Shown: positions 1-5,620, counted from the first letter of the stretch. The stretch: 5,813 nucleotides of DNA from Bdellovibrio sp. (GCA_016213345.1 JACRAO010000111.1:1-5813), one strand, 5' to 3'. Notes: generated by a model not told the origin, from the sequence alone. Program-made: numbers and translations.

Positions 1-1318
1 TAAAAAATAAAAGTGCTGGAATAGATTCTAGTCTTTCGGTAATATAAGCAAAAAGAAGAGCTCCGACAATCATAAGAATATAAATCCACCACGTATTGAA
101 TCTCGGAGTTTCATTGACTAAAAAATCTGACGATAAGATATTATCTAAAATATTAGCATGTCCCTCAACACCAGGGACGTTATGATCAAAAGGAAAAGCT
201 CTCATATCAAACACACCAAGTGCAGAGAGTCCTATAAACACGTAAGCGTCTTTTAATAAATCCTTTTTTGATGTAGAAGCAATTTTTCTTTCACCTGTGG
301 TGAGTTGTAATTTTTCTACTGGTATTTCGTCGTCATCTCCCATGACTTGCAATGCACGGATATATTGAAATGCATTGGCGGGTCCTCTAAAGTTAATTTC
401 CATGACTCCCAATGGACTGACTTTGATTTCTTTTCCTGTTTTTATAAATGAAATTTGAGAAATTTTCTGATTTTTATCTAAAGTGATTTTTAAATCATCG
501 TTTAAGATTACTTTTGCCATCTCAAGTGGCAGGGAAGGATAAGGTTTGTTGCCAATCATCATAGCCAAACTTGTTCTTCGGATAAAACCGTCTTTATCTA
601 ACCAAGCATCAAAATAACCGGCGTATTTTGCAGCATCACTAAAAAGGGATATGTTAGCGATCAGATCAAAGCCAAAAATAGCTGAAGACTTTTTAACTTC
701 AAACCCATTTGGGGTATCAAATTGAGAGTAAGCAAATTTTTCGAAATTTTTTGGTGCTACTGCCAGTTTTTCAGGGTCGCTTAGGTCACAAGCTTCACCT
801 TTGAGCGAATAAGCTGGCTGGCATTTGCTTTCAGCAGACCAGCCCAAAACAATTTCATTCTGATGTAATTCAATTGTGCGTTTAAGTTCGTGATCGGTTT
901 CAAATTTGTTTACCAAATGTCCGAGATTATTCTTCTCTAACAGAGTTGCTAATTCTTTTGAGACTCTCTTATCTGGTTCAGAAAATGTAATGTCTAGGCC
1001 AACAACTTTTGCTCCTGCTTGAAACGTTTTTTCTACCAAATATGCTGTTACATCCCTATGCCAGGGCCAGCGACCAAGTTGTGCAATTGCGTCAATGTCA
1101 ATTTCCACAATGACTATTTTATTTTTAGGTGCATTTGGACCTCTTAAGTTGAACTTTGCGTTTGTAAAAGCTCCAGAAAGTACTTGCAGGGTTGGGAAAA
1201 CATTTGTTCTCAGAAAGGCGTTATAGAGAGTGCCCTTGCCACCAGACTCAAAAACGTAAAAAGCGGCAGAAAACAAAAAAACAATTGGAATTTGAAAAAT
1301 CCAAATCTTATGTTTCAT
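1..1318 (-). CDS. CHASE2-domain membrane sensor protein, N-terminal part (runs off left edge)
   Basis: The reading frame starts at the ATG at 1318-1316 and stays open for 439 codons to the window edge. An in-frame TAA lies two codons upstream (1324-1322), so this is the first possible ATG. Residues 5-23 form a hydrophobic signal anchor. Residues about 30-405 match the CHASE2 sensor domain: a beta strand IVIVEIDID (68-76), then LGRWPWHR (81-88), and near the end a GLSALGVFD stretch followed by VPGVEGHAN (381-389). A second membrane segment lies at about 409-425, and another seems to begin at the edge. CHASE2 is an extracytoplasmic ligand-sensing domain, normally followed by two or three membrane helices and a cytoplasmic output domain such as an adenylate/guanylate cyclase, histidine kinase, GGDEF or Ser/Thr kinase. 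The output domain is not in this window, so the signal made cannot be named. No Shine-Dalgarno sequence precedes the ATG. The gene diverges from a CheY-like receiver 49 bp away. Confidence 0.9.
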   Translation of the reverse strand, partial: MKHKIWIFQIPIVFLFSAAFYVFESGGKGTLYNAFLRTNVFPTLQVLSGAFTNAKFNLRGPNAPKNKIVIVEIDIDAIAQLGRWPWHRDVTAYLVEKTFQAGAKVVGLDITFSEPDKRVSKELATLLEKNNLGHLVNKFETDHELKRTIELHQNEIVLGWSAESKCQPAYSLKGEACDLSDPEKLAVAPKNFEKFAYSQFDTPNGFEVKKSSAIFGFDLIANISLFSDAAKYAGYFDAWLDKDGFIRRTSLAMMIGNKPYPSLPLEMAKVILNDDLKITLDKNQKISQISFIKTGKEIKVSPLGVMEINFRGPANAFQYIRALQVMGDDDEIPVEKLQLTTGERKIASTSKKDLLKDAYVFIGLSALGVFDMRAFPFDHNVPGVEGHANILDNILSSDFLVNETPRFNTWWIYILMIVGALLFAYITERLESIPALLFF

Positions 1319-1332
1319 ATTTTAAACCAATT

Positions 1333-1360
1333 TTGTTAATTCCTAAAAATCTGTTATTAT
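1333..1360 (+). promoter_or_regulatory. candidate sigma70-type promoter of the CheY-like gene
   Basis: TTGTTA (1333-1338, 4 of 6 to TTGACA) is followed after 16 bp by TATTAT (1355-1360, 5 of 6 to TATAAT). A TG at 1352-1353 makes an extended -10. Transcription would start at about 1366-1368, on or next to the ATG at 1368, giving a leaderless or nearly leaderless mRNA. The call rests on consensus matching only; A+T-rich DNA yields such matches by chance. Confidence 0.4.
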
Positions 1361-1367
1361 TGAGTAG

Positions 1368-1811
1368 ATGTTTCAAAATCTGAAACCCAAAATACTGGTC
1401 GTAGATGACATGCCTGCAATGAGAAAACTCATTTGCCAAGTGCTTGAAGGACTTGGGTTTTATCGCATTCAAGAAGCTGAAGATGGCATGACTGCGTGGG
1501 AGTTGATGAAAGAGGGTGCTTTGATGCCAGAGGAATCGTTTCACTTGGTAATTGCAGATTGGAATATGCCTGGCTTTAGCGGTATTGATCTTTTGCGCGC
1601 AATTCGAACAAATCCTATGACCTCTTCCGTGCCTTTCTTGATGATTACAGCCCGAGGGGAACAGGCTCATATTGACGAAGCGCTTTTTACGGGTGTGAGC
1701 GATTATCTTGTTAAGCCTTTTGACCAAATTACGCTTTCTAAGAAAATAACTGAACTTTTTTTCCTTAGCCATCTGAGGGTTACCTCATGTTTATGTTTTC
1801 GGAAAATCTAG
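1368..1811 (+). CDS. CheY-like single-domain response regulator
   Basis: A 147-residue protein that is almost entirely one receiver domain. It would accept a phosphoryl group from a histidine kinase and pass the signal on by protein contact, since no output domain is attached. The expected residues are present: acidic pair D13-D14, phospho-acceptor D64 within ADWNMPG (63-69), T94, the switch aromatic Y113 (equivalent to CheY Y106) and K116 in KPF. The DWNMPG motif resembles chemotaxis CheY, but no chemotaxis genes are nearby, so a role in motility is unproven. The start at 1368 puts the first beta strand (KILVVDD) at residues 8-14, as is usual. Only a weak GAG (1362-1364) precedes it. The domain should end near residue 131; the last 16 residues (LSHLRVTSCLCFRKI region) look unlike a receiver and follow a T7 run (1756-1762), so the end may be altered. 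The divergent CHASE2 sensor is a possible but unproven partner. Confidence 0.9.
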   Translation: MFQNLKPKILVVDDMPAMRKLICQVLEGLGFYRIQEAEDGMTAWELMKEGALMPEESFHLVIADWNMPGFSGIDLLRAIRTNPMTSSVPFLMITARGEQAHIDEALFTGVSDYLVKPFDQITLSKKITELFFLSHLRVTSCLCFRKI

Positions 1812-1855
1812 TAACTCCCTCAAACGACTTAACAATTTATTGCAGAAGTCTCTAA
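1787..1855 (+). CDS. possible 22-codon small ORF overlapping the end of the CheY-like gene
   Basis: An ATG at 1787 opens a 22-codon frame ending in TAA at 1853-1855. It is preceded by TGAGGG (1774-1779) at 7-base spacing, a better ribosome-binding site than most full genes in this window have. It overlaps the last 25 bases of the receiver gene in another frame, which would suit translational coupling. The peptide (MFMFSENLV at its N-terminus) has no recognisable motif or membrane segment. It may be chance or the stub of a decayed gene, so the call is weak. Confidence 0.2.
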   Translation: MFMFSENLVTPSNDLTIYCRSL

Positions 1856-1942
1856 TACTGTGGATACCAGTTATAAATACCAACAGGACAAATAAGCCTT
1901 AAAAATTTTTGCTTTTTATCGTACAAAAGGTGTGTTAAAAGT

Positions 1943-2033
1943 GACCTATTCCGCCTGTAAGTAGGGTGGCGCATCCAAGTGCCCATGTCCTCTTTAAGCG
2001 GTCCCTATTAATGCCTTAAGGAGGTCTAATTAC
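1943..2033 (+). promoter_or_regulatory. structured 5' leader of the RRM gene with SD-sequestering hairpin
   Basis: The perfect Shine-Dalgarno AAGGAGGT (2018-2025) lies 9 bases before the ATG at 2034. It sits in the 3' arm of a hairpin: CCTCTTTAAG (1989-1998) pairs with CTTAAGGAGG (2015-2024) over 10 contiguous pairs, one of them a U-G wobble, around a 16-base loop (1999-2014). A second small stem is possible upstream, CGCC (1952-1955) with GGCG (1968-1971). The segment is visibly more G+C-rich than the flanking intergenic DNA, which suggests selection on the RNA. Folding would block ribosome entry, and melting, an upstream ribosome or a bound protein would free it. Likely modes are an RNA thermometer, autoregulation by the RRM protein, or translational attenuation; the sequence alone does not decide. 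The remaining DNA back to 1856 shows no clear promoter; TTGCTT (1909-1914) and TTAAAA (1935-1940) are too far apart to be convincing. Confidence 0.6.
1985..2011 (+). CDS. possible 8-codon upstream ORF in the RRM leader
   Basis: ATG at 1985 opens a frame encoding MSSLSGPY and stopping at TAA (2009-2011). Its codons 2-5 cover the 5' arm of the SD-masking hairpin (1989-1998), so a ribosome translating it would open the hairpin. A purine-rich AGGGTGG (1963-1969) lies upstream, but at 15 bases the spacing is long. Start-stop pairs this short are common by chance, so this is a suggestion only. Confidence 0.15.
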   Translation: MSSLSGPY

Positions 2034-2411
2034 ATGGGTAAGAAACTGTTTGTAGGTAATCTATCATTCGAAGTAGACGATGAGAGTTTGAAGACTTTGT
2101 TTTCTCAAGCTGGTAACGTCGAAACTGCACGAGTCATTGTAGACAAGTATTCAGGCCGAAGTAAAGGGTTTGGATTTGTAGAAATGACTTCAGATCAAGA
2201 AGCGAGTGCTTCGATTGAAAAATTAAATGGCACGGATTTTCAAGGGAGAGCAATTACAGTCTCTGAAGCTCGTCCTATGAAACCAAGAGGAGAAGGAATG
2301 GGCGGTGGTGGAGGCTTTAAGAAAAGCTTTGGCGGCGGAAGACGTTCATTTGGTGGCGGAAGAGAAGGCGGCTCTGGTGGAGGAGGCTTTTCTAGAGGAA
2401 AAAGATATTAG
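2034..2411 (+). CDS. RRM-type glycine-rich RNA-binding protein
   Basis: A 125-residue protein with one RNA recognition motif (residues 3-80) and a glycine/arginine-rich tail (85-125). RNP2 is LFVGNL (5-10) and RNP1 is KGFGFVEM (44-51); the aromatic residues F6, F46 and F48 are those that stack on RNA bases in this fold. The tail is rich in Gly with scattered Arg, Phe and Ser and contains two SFGGGR heptads. Such tails are flexible and add weak RNA binding. This layout matches the small RRM proteins of cyanobacteria and many proteobacteria, several of which are cold-induced and thought to act as RNA chaperones. That role is family knowledge; the RNA targets here are unknown. The start is secured by AAGGAGGT at 9-base spacing and by RNP2 lying at the usual distance. 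The leader hairpin implies post-transcriptional control. A strong inverted repeat follows, then infA on the same strand. Confidence 0.93.
   Translation: MGKKLFVGNLSFEVDDESLKTLFSQAGNVETARVIVDKYSGRSKGFGFVEMTSDQEASASIEKLNGTDFQGRAITVSEARPMKPRGEGMGGGGGFKKSFGGGRRSFGGGREGGSGGGGFSRGKRY
2325..2366 (+). repeat. two tandem 21-bp units encoding SFGGGR(R/E)
   Basis: Two adjacent 21-bp units (2325-2345 and 2346-2366) encode SFGGGRR and SFGGGRE. The 15-bp core of each (2328-2342 and 2349-2363) differs at one base. Near-identity at the DNA level suggests a recent small duplication in the low-complexity tail of the RRM protein; such tails often vary in length between strains. Confidence 0.6.
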
Positions 2412-2425
2412 TAAATTTTGATTCA

Positions 2426-2467
2426 GGAAGGGCTTTTAAAAAAGCTTTTTTATTTAAAAGCCCTTCT
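2426..2467 (+). terminator. strong hairpin after the RRM gene, probable terminator or attenuator
   Basis: A perfect 14-bp inverted repeat, GAAGGGCTTTTAAA (2427-2440) with TTTAAAAGCCCTTC (2453-2466), surrounds a 12-base loop, and an outer G-T wobble (2426-2467) can extend it. It lies 15 bases past the RRM stop codon, where a Rho-independent terminator is expected. The base is not followed directly by a T run; only TTTT at 2473-2476 comes next. Termination may therefore be incomplete, and the hairpin may instead protect the 3' end. An alternative stem shares its 3' arm. Confidence 0.55.
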
Positions 2468-2486
2468 CTGCATTTTGTGAGAGGGG
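2461..2486 (+). promoter_or_regulatory. alternative stem competing with the terminator hairpin upstream of infA
   Basis: CCCTTCTC (2461-2468) can pair with GAGAGGGG (2479-2486) over 8 contiguous pairs, one a U-G wobble, around a 10-base loop. The first six bases of the 5' arm are also the last six of the 3' arm of the 14-bp hairpin (2427-2466), so both stems cannot be complete at once. This is the geometry of an attenuator or antiterminator in the 118-bp gap before infA. No ligand or regulator is evident. Confidence 0.3.
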
Positions 2487-2524
2487 TAAGTCTAAGCGCA
2501 GTTTCAATGCCAAGACGGTAAATA

Positions 2525-2746
2525 ATGTCTAGAGATGATCTAATTCAACTTGAAGGAAAGGTGTTTGATTCGACTGGTGGTGGCAACTATAAGATCCAAT
2601 TGGATAATGGTATAGTAGTGCTAGCGCGTCTTTCTGGAAAAATGAAACGATTTAAAATAAGAATTATTGTGGGTGATAAGGTGACCGTTGGGGTCTCTCC
2701 ATACGATCCTACGCACGGGATTATTACTCATAGAAAAAACGCTTAA
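2525..2746 (+). CDS. infA: translation initiation factor IF-1
   Basis: A 73-residue protein of the usual IF-1 length, made of one S1-like OB fold. Strong family matches are LEGKVFDS (9-16), the NGIVVLARLSGKM core (28-40), IRIIVGDKVTV (45-55) and PYDPTHGIITHR (59-70). IF-1 binds the ribosomal A site on the 30S subunit and helps IF-2 and IF-3 select the initiator tRNA. The start ATG gives the standard N-terminus (MSRDD in place of the common MAKED). The ribosome-binding site is poor: only AAGACGG (2512-2518) precedes the ATG. The gene stands apart from the secY-rpmJ ribosomal context in which many bacteria carry infA, and may be a paralogue. Its neighbours are the RRM gene upstream and, 7 bp downstream, a flavin oxidoreductase with which it may be co-transcribed. 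Confidence 0.95.
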   Translation: MSRDDLIQLEGKVFDSTGGGNYKIQLDNGIVVLARLSGKMKRFKIRIIVGDKVTVGVSPYDPTHGIITHRKNA

Positions 2747-2753
2747 TAAATTC

Positions 2754-4361
2754 ATGCAATTTGATTATGACTTTATAATCATTGGCTCTGGTTTTGGAGG
2801 GAGTGTGTCTGCCCTGAGGCTCTCTGAAAAGGGCTATTCTGTTTGTGTAATTGAACAAGGAAAGCGTTTTAGGCCACAAGATTTTGCAGAAACCAATTGG
2901 AATATTAGAAAATATTTATGGGCTCCTTTTTTAAAATGTTTTGGAATTCAAAACTTAAGCCTTTTTAGAAACATCCTTATCTTAAGTGGAACAGGAGTTG
3001 GTGGAGGAAGTCTTGTTTATGCCAATACACTGCTTGAACCGTCGGATGAGTTTTACGAAGCACCGATTTGGAAAAACCTAGCCAACTGGAAATCAGAACT
3101 TGCTCCCCATTATCAAGTAGCAAAAAAAATGTTAGGAGTTGTTCCAAATCCAAAGTTTAGTTTTGTCGATTACGCACTGCAAGAATGCGCCCGAGAGCTA
3201 AAACGAGAGGAAACATTTCAGCCAACGCAAGTAGCAGTGTTTTTTGGAGAGGCTGGAAAAGAAGTTTCAGACCCTTATTTTGATGGCAAAGGACCTAATC
3301 GCACAGGTTGTATTTATTGCGGTGGCTGTATGGTCGGTTGTCGTTATAATGCAAAAAACACTTTAGATAAAAACTATCTTTATTTTGCAGAAAAAAACGG
3401 AACCCAAATTGTGCCAGAAACAGTGGTCACAAATATTAATCCTATTTATGACAATAAAAATATTATCGGCTACGAAATTCATACCCAAAATTCGACAGCA
3501 TGGTTTAAAAAAGATCCAAAGATTTTGTGTGCAAAACGCATAGTGCTCTCAGCAGGAGTTTTAGGTACTCTTTCGCTTTTGTTAAAATGTAAATATATTA
3601 CAAAAACTTTACCACTCCTTTCAGAACGTCTTGGACATCACGTAAGAACTAATAGTGAAGCTCTAGTTGGAGTTAGTAAGAAAAAATTTGACGAGGCCCA
3701 AGACTGTTCTCAAGGTATTGCTATTAGTTCTATTTTTCATCCAGATCAACACACGCATATTGAGCCAGTTCGATACTCAAAAGGTTCTGATTTTATGCGA
3801 CTCTTAGCTGTGCCTATGGTGAATGGCACAAAAATCTTATTCTTAAGACCACTAAAGTTGCTTTGGACAGTCTTTACCCATCCAATAGACACATTTAGAC
3901 TTATGTTTAATTTTAAATGGGCGCAAAGAACTATAATTTTACTTGTTATGCAAACTTTAGATAATCAAATGCGCTTTCAATTAGGAAGAGGACTTCAGAC
4001 ATTGTTTCGCAAAAAACTAATCACAGCACCCGAAGAAGGTTCGTATAAAATTCCTGCTTATATTCCAATTGCCAATACAGTAGCGAGGTTATTTGCAAAA
4101 AAATTAGACGCGATACCCCAAAGTACGTTTAATGAGGTTATTTTAAACATCCCGACTACAGCTCATATTTTGGGAGGCTGCGCGATTGGAGCTACTGCAG
4201 AAACGGGAGCCATAAATGCAAAGCATGAAGTTTTTGGATACCCTGGACTTTATGTTTGTGACGGGTCTGCTATTCCGGCAAATTTAGGTGTTAATCCAAG
4301 CTTAACTATTACAGCAATGACTGAGCGCGCGGTGTCGCACATTCCTAAACACGCCGTCTAG
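2754..4361 (+). CDS. GMC-family FAD-dependent oxidoreductase, cholesterol-oxidase type
   Basis: A 535-residue flavoprotein. An N-terminal Rossmann fold binds FAD: IIIGSGFGGS (8-17) and VIEQG with ribose-binding E34. The second GMC motif is GTGVGGGSLVYAN (79-91). The C-terminal region has HILGGCAIG (H471 onward) and DGSAIPANLGVNPSLTITAMTER, where H471 and N514 align by motif with the catalytic His and Asn of cholesterol oxidases. Substrates in this family are sterols or other alcohols; the actual substrate is unknown. Unusual is a cysteine cluster, C186-x2-C189-x2-C192-x3-C196, within GCIYCGGCMVGCRYNAKNTL, which has iron-sulphur-like spacing. No export signal is seen, so it is probably cytoplasmic, though the hydrophobic stretch at about 365-405 may touch membrane. 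The chosen ATG puts the FAD motif at residue 8; an upstream TTG (2688) would overlap infA by 59 bp and adds nothing conserved. No clear Shine-Dalgarno precedes it, so coupling to infA, which ends 7 bp upstream, is possible. The 3' end overlaps tadA by 17 bp. Confidence 0.88.
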   Translation: MQFDYDFIIIGSGFGGSVSALRLSEKGYSVCVIEQGKRFRPQDFAETNWNIRKYLWAPFLKCFGIQNLSLFRNILILSGTGVGGGSLVYANTLLEPSDEFYEAPIWKNLANWKSELAPHYQVAKKMLGVVPNPKFSFVDYALQECARELKREETFQPTQVAVFFGEAGKEVSDPYFDGKGPNRTGCIYCGGCMVGCRYNAKNTLDKNYLYFAEKNGTQIVPETVVTNINPIYDNKNIIGYEIHTQNSTAWFKKDPKILCAKRIVLSAGVLGTLSLLLKCKYITKTLPLLSERLGHHVRTNSEALVGVSKKKFDEAQDCSQGIAISSIFHPDQHTHIEPVRYSKGSDFMRLLAVPMVNGTKILFLRPLKLLWTVFTHPIDTFRLMFNFKWAQRTIILLVMQTLDNQMRFQLGRGLQTLFRKKLITAPEEGSYKIPAYIPIANTVARLFAKKLDAIPQSTFNEVILNIPTTAHILGGCAIGATAETGAINAKHEVFGYPGLYVCDGSAIPANLGVNPSLTITAMTERAVSHIPKHAV

Positions 4362-4797
4362 CCTTAAAAAAATCTGACAAAATCTTACCAGAAGGCTTAA
4401 AATCGTAAAACACTGCTTCGAATCTATGGTTTAGTCTTTTGTCGTGATTGAAAAAATAACCCAAACTTAATGCCCCACCCTTATGGTCTTTGGCGCCATA
4501 AATTACTTTCGAAATTCTTGCCTGTTGACATGCCGCCAGACACATTAGACAGGGCTCAAGTGTGACTATAAGTGTTAGACCATGAAGTCTCCATGTGTTT
4601 AGTTTTTTTGCTGCTTTAGAAATTGCTAAAATTTCAGCATGTGCCAATGGATTTTGTTGTGATTCTTTCAAATTATGTGCTTTTGCAATTATTTTATCCT
4701 CTTGCACTAATAATGCTCCTACGGGTACTTCGTCTCTCTCTTTAGCTTTTATAGCGAGCAGATAGGCTATGTTAAGCCAGTCAGACGGGGGTTTCAT
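4345..4797 (-). CDS. tadA: tRNA-specific adenosine deaminase TadA
   Basis: A 150-residue zinc deaminase that converts adenosine 34 to inosine in the anticodon of tRNA-Arg(ACG), allowing one tRNA to read several CGN codons. The family signature is complete: VPVGALLV (24-31), zinc ligand H53 and proton-shuttle E55 in the HAE motif (PLAHAEILA), zinc ligands C83 and C86 in LEPCLMC, then ARISKVIYGAKDHKGGA (93-109). TadA rather than cytosine or guanine deaminase is favoured by the HAEI.A, EPC.MC and D.KGGA combination. The ATG at 4797 gives normal length and leaves W7 in the first helix; a GTG at 4848 would add 17 unconserved residues lying wholly inside the upstream gene. The start lies 17 bp inside the end of the PilZ gene, indicating one transcript and probable translational coupling, since only a weak purine stretch precedes it. 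The end overlaps the convergent GMC gene. Confidence 0.92.
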   Translation of the reverse strand: MKPPSDWLNIAYLLAIKAKERDEVPVGALLVQEDKIIAKAHNLKESQQNPLAHAEILAISKAAKKLNTWRLHGLTLIVTLEPCLMCLAACQQARISKVIYGAKDHKGGALSLGYFFNHDKRLNHRFEAVFYDFKPSGKILSDFFKARRRV

Positions 4798-5620
4798 TAC
4801 CGCTATTTTCTTCTTTGTCAATTTGAGCTGGATCAAGCTTGGTTGCACGTAGCTCTTCGATGCGTTTAGTGAGTTCCTCTTGATTCATTAAATAGCGCGC
4901 TGTACTATATAGGCCTGTAATTTTCTTTAGTCGGTGTATTACTGCTTTTAATAATTTTTTATCAAATTTTATTATTGGAGCAAACTTTATCCCTATGCCT
5001 TTTGGGTGTGTTACCGTGCTTTGAGTTCGCCACACCACGTTACCAACAAAGCGAAATGTCTGCCCAAAAACAGTAAACTCTAACGATAGTGTTTCGTCTT
5101 GATACAGTTCTGAGCGAAGCTTTATAAAGCATCCTCCCATGGAGAGATCTAATATTTCACCAACAAAATTTGTATTATCTTTTCTGGAAACTGAAACAGG
5201 CACTGAAAGTCGATAACGCGGATTGCTTTCCCACCATCTGATTTTTGGAAGAAAATATGGGACTTTAATTTCCCTGCCAAGCCTTAAAACGATAATAGAA
5301 ATAGCGATTACCGAAAAAACAAAACCAAAAACTTTATGATGACTTTCACCATAATCAGAGGCAATTACAGCGTTTCCATATATAATTAAGATATTACAAA
5401 ACAGAAAAACATGCCACCCCCAACGTTTCATCTCCCATATGCCATAACCTGCAAAAACAGCCCAAATACAAAGAAGATAATAAAGTGGGTGAAGCAAAAT
5501 GCGTACGACTTGCTTTGCGGGAATATCAAAAAACAATGCAGTTAATAAAATGTACAAGACTGGAAATGCCATGTACCCTAATGCGACTGTTTTTAAGAAC
5601 TTAGAGGTATATTGTTTCAT
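4781..5620 (-). CDS. multi-pass membrane protein with PilZ domain
   Basis: A 279-residue protein in three parts. Residues 1-115 contain about four hydrophobic helices (roughly 11-31, 42-62, 68-87 and 97-114). Residues 130-230 form a PilZ domain, the cytoplasmic beta barrel that usually binds cyclic di-GMP. The rest is a charged C-terminal tail (about 245-279). The second PilZ motif is intact: DLSMGG, with D158, S160 and G163. The first motif, normally RxxxR, reads NPRYRL here: R135 and R137 are present, but the residue four before R137 is N133, so ligand binding may be weakened or lost. The rest fits the fold (NVVWR at 194-198, GIGIKF at 208-213). By family it should tie a membrane process such as motility, secretion or envelope function to cyclic di-GMP; the process is not identifiable. 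It is the first gene of a pair with tadA. No good Shine-Dalgarno precedes the ATG, but an extended -10 element lies 26 bp upstream. Confidence 0.88.
   Translation of the reverse strand: MKQYTSKFLKTVALGYMAFPVLYILLTALFFDIPAKQVVRILLHPLYYLLCIWAVFAGYGIWEMKRWGWHVFLFCNILIIYGNAVIASDYGESHHKVFGFVFSVIAISIIVLRLGREIKVPYFLPKIRWWESNPRYRLSVPVSVSRKDNTNFVGEILDLSMGGCFIKLRSELYQDETLSLEFTVFGQTFRFVGNVVWRTQSTVTHPKGIGIKFAPIIKFDKKLLKAVIHRLKKITGLYSTARYLMNQEELTKRIEELRATKLDPAQIDKEENSGNETPV

Noticed and set aside
1192..1383. 63-codon open frame on the plus strand
   Set aside because: It lies opposite the start of the CHASE2 gene, is low-complexity Lys/Leu-rich, and runs into the receiver gene in another frame.
1308..1772. 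154-codon open frame on the minus strand opposite the receiver gene
   Set aside because: It mirrors a clear receiver domain on the plus strand and has no recognisable motif, so it is a shadow frame.
1852..1876. Imperfect inverted repeat around ACTG (near 1857) and CAGT (near 1868) as receiver-gene terminator
   Set aside because: Only four contiguous pairs with mismatches beyond, and no T run after it.
1901..1910. A5T5 palindrome as an operator
   Set aside because: Simple A+T-rich symmetry is expected here by chance and has no flanking support.
2688..2753. Upstream TTG start for the GMC oxidoreductase
   Set aside because: It would overlap infA by 59 bp and add 22 residues before the FAD motif that lack family resemblance; ATG 2754 gives the normal N-terminus.
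4360..4397. Inverted repeat AGCCTT (4360-4365) with AAGGCT (4392-4397) as terminator between convergent genes
   Set aside because: Only 6 bp with a 26-base loop, lying inside the tadA coding sequence; too weak to call.
4798..4848. Upstream GTG start for TadA
   Set aside because: The extra 17 residues lie inside the PilZ coding region and are not TadA-like; ATG 4797 gives the usual length.
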